Source of the DNA: Thermoleophilia bacterium
GTDB taxonomy: Bacteria > Actinomycetota > Thermoleophilia > RBG-16-64-13
Direction: 5' to 3'
NCBI GenBank assembly: GCA_016929985.1
Contig: JAFGIH010000309.1
Location: forward strand, 1-5,088
DNA: 5,088 bases
Under the pieces are notes generated by a model. It did no database searches and was not told the origin of the DNA. It was given only the letters and a program-made list of their open reading frames with translations. The position numbers and the translations under genes are program-made. Below, piece by piece: positions 4,300-5,088 of the stretch (within the stretch, counting starts at the first letter, position 1; the number at the start of each line of letters is the position of its first letter).

Positions 4300-5088
4300 A
4301 CTCGCGTGTCATCTGCCAGACGATCTTGCCGGACGTGTCGAGGTATGCGCTGTTGAACGCGCCATCCTCGGGCTCGGTGACGTAGCCCAGTCCTTTGGAG
4401 AAGGCGCTCGCATGGCCGTACTGTGGCTCCACCACCACGGCGCCCGAGGTGTCGACGTAGCCGCACGTGGTGTCTTCACCATCGTCGATCTCCACCACCG
4501 CGAGCCCCTCCGAGAAGGCATAGGCCCAGGAGTAGCGCGGCTCCACCACCACCGCGCCCGTGCTGTCGATGTAGCCGTAGCCACCGCCGCTCTTCGCCGC
4601 GGCGAGACCCGCGGAGAACCTGTCGGCGTAGTCGTATCGGGTCGGGATGACCATGGCGCCCGTCTTGTCGATATAGCCCCACTTCTCCTCCACCATGACG
4701 GCGGCCAGGCCCTCAGAGAAGCCCGAGACGCTCTCGAACTGAGGCGCGATCACGAGACTTCCGGTCTTGTCGATGAAACCCCAGCTGGTGACACCGGTCG
4801 TGTCGGTCCACCCCGCGGCCGCCAGGCCCTCACTGAATCCCAGCGCCCCGTCGAACTGCGGATCGATGGCGATGTCGCCCTCGGTGTCGATGAACCCGTA
4901 GCCGTCCTCGGTGCCCATCAGAGCCAAGCCCTCTGCGAAAGGCTCCAGGTAGTAGGCTTCGCGGGTGATGACGGCTGCGCCGGTCGTGTCGACGAACCTG
5001 AAGCGCCCCTCTTTTTCGATCACCAGAGCCAGACCCTCGGTGAACTCGTACGCTCCGACGTACTGAGGCTCGATGACGAAGGCGCCGG
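4298..5088 (-). CDS. WG-repeat protein, 5' end beyond window
   Basis: The frame is open from the right edge to a TAG at 4300-4298, giving 262 visible residues. A GTG at 5023 falls inside the repeat sequence LALVIEKEG and is not the start: the frame continues upstream as GAFVIEPQYVGAYEF and leaves the window within a repeat. Visible are the end of one repeat, six full units starting at visible residues 29, 63, 102, 136, 170 and 208, and a half-repeat cap SAYLDTSGKIVWQMTRE (246-262). The first full unit (FRFVDTTG) is degenerate. The unit lengths equal those of the downstream lipoprotein, marking the two as tandem duplicates. If the register holds, roughly 85 residues are missing on the right, including the membrane anchor or signal. 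It is the upstream gene of the pair. Its envelope location is inferred from its paralogue only, and its function is unknown. Confidence 0.9.
   Translation of the reverse strand, partial: GAFVIEPQYVGAYEFTEGLALVIEKEGRFRFVDTTGAAVITREAYYLEPFAEGLALMGTEDGYGFIDTEGDIAIDPQFDGALGFSEGLAAAGWTDTTGVTSWGFIDKTGSLVIAPQFESVSGFSEGLAAVMVEEKWGYIDKTGAMVIPTRYDYADRFSAGLAAAKSGGGYGYIDSTGAVVVEPRYSWAYAFSEGLAVVEIDDGEDTTCGYVDTSGAVVVEPQYGHASAFSKGLGYVTEPEDGAFNSAYLDTSGKIVWQMTRE
4301..5088 (-). repeat. WG-repeat array of gene 5 (partial), 6 full units plus half unit
   Basis: After a 28-residue partial unit, the lengths are 34, 39, 34, 34, 38 and 38 residues and a 17-residue cap. Units 3-5 counted from the cap read [WY]G[FY]ID[KS]TG with VIAPQF, VIPTRY and VVEPRY. 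The last full unit has SKGLG where the others carry SEGLA or SAGLA. Confidence 0.9.

Noticed and set aside
4298..5023. GTG at 5023 as the true start of gene 5
   Set aside because: The frame continues upstream to the window edge with clear WG-repeat sequence (GAFVIEPQY...EGLAL), so this GTG is an internal Val codon.
1..5088. CRISPR array or non-coding tandem repeat, suggested by recurring short motifs at about 100-115 bp
   Set aside because: The motifs recur in codon register with many synonymous differences and encode WG repeats. There are no constant direct repeats with variable spacers.
1..5088. Kelch, WD40 or beta-propeller repeats, ankyrin or TPR instead of WG repeats
   Set aside because: The unit of 34-39 residues with WGYIDxTG, VIEPQF and FSEGLA matches the WG/KWG pattern. 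There are no GH...WD dipeptides, no kelch GG motif and no helical ankyrin or TPR signature.

Overview
This GC-rich bacterial window is almost entirely coding and is dominated by one protein family. Four minus-strand genes encode WG-repeat (WG_beta_rep / KWG-type) proteins, and a single plus-strand gene encodes a nitroreductase-family flavoprotein. GC-rich codon use, GTG/ATG starts, strong GGAGG-type ribosome sites and very tight gene spacing would fit an environmental actinomycete-like lineage (for example Coriobacteriia or a relative). This is a weak guess, because no taxonomic marker is present.

Layout, left to right. (1) 1-1233, minus: a protein running off the left edge, with an N-terminal zinc ribbon, an Arg-rich linker, one transmembrane helix and at least eight WG repeats; it starts at GTG. 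(2) 1235-2338, minus: a membrane-anchored or lipoprotein WG-repeat protein with eight repeats and a C-terminal half repeat. Its stop lies one base before the GTG of gene 1, so the two form a coupled pair. (3) 2339-2540: a divergent spacer of about 200 bp with a candidate promoter on each strand. (4) 2541-3224, plus: the nitroreductase. (5) A 13-bp convergent gap, with both stop codons inside a short inverted repeat. (6) 3238-4284, minus: a lipoprotein with eight WG repeats and a half-repeat cap. (7) 4298 to the right edge, minus: a 5'-truncated WG-repeat protein, 13 bp upstream of gene 6 and in the same operon.

The WG proteins appear to be one ectodomain presented on different anchors. Three visible N-termini share a short V-x-x-[YF]-P motif just before repeat 1, although their anchors differ (zinc ribbon plus transmembrane helix, or lipoprotein-type signal). 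Three visible C-termini share a half-repeat cap containing Trp. The two right-hand genes match repeat by repeat in length (34-39-34-34-38-38-17), showing whole-gene tandem duplication in register. The molecular role of WG repeats is not established, so no biochemical function is assigned. The best-supported inference is a set of cell-envelope repeat proteins, one of which places a zinc ribbon in the cytoplasm. The nitroreductase sits between the two pairs on the opposite strand, and nothing in the sequence ties it to them.
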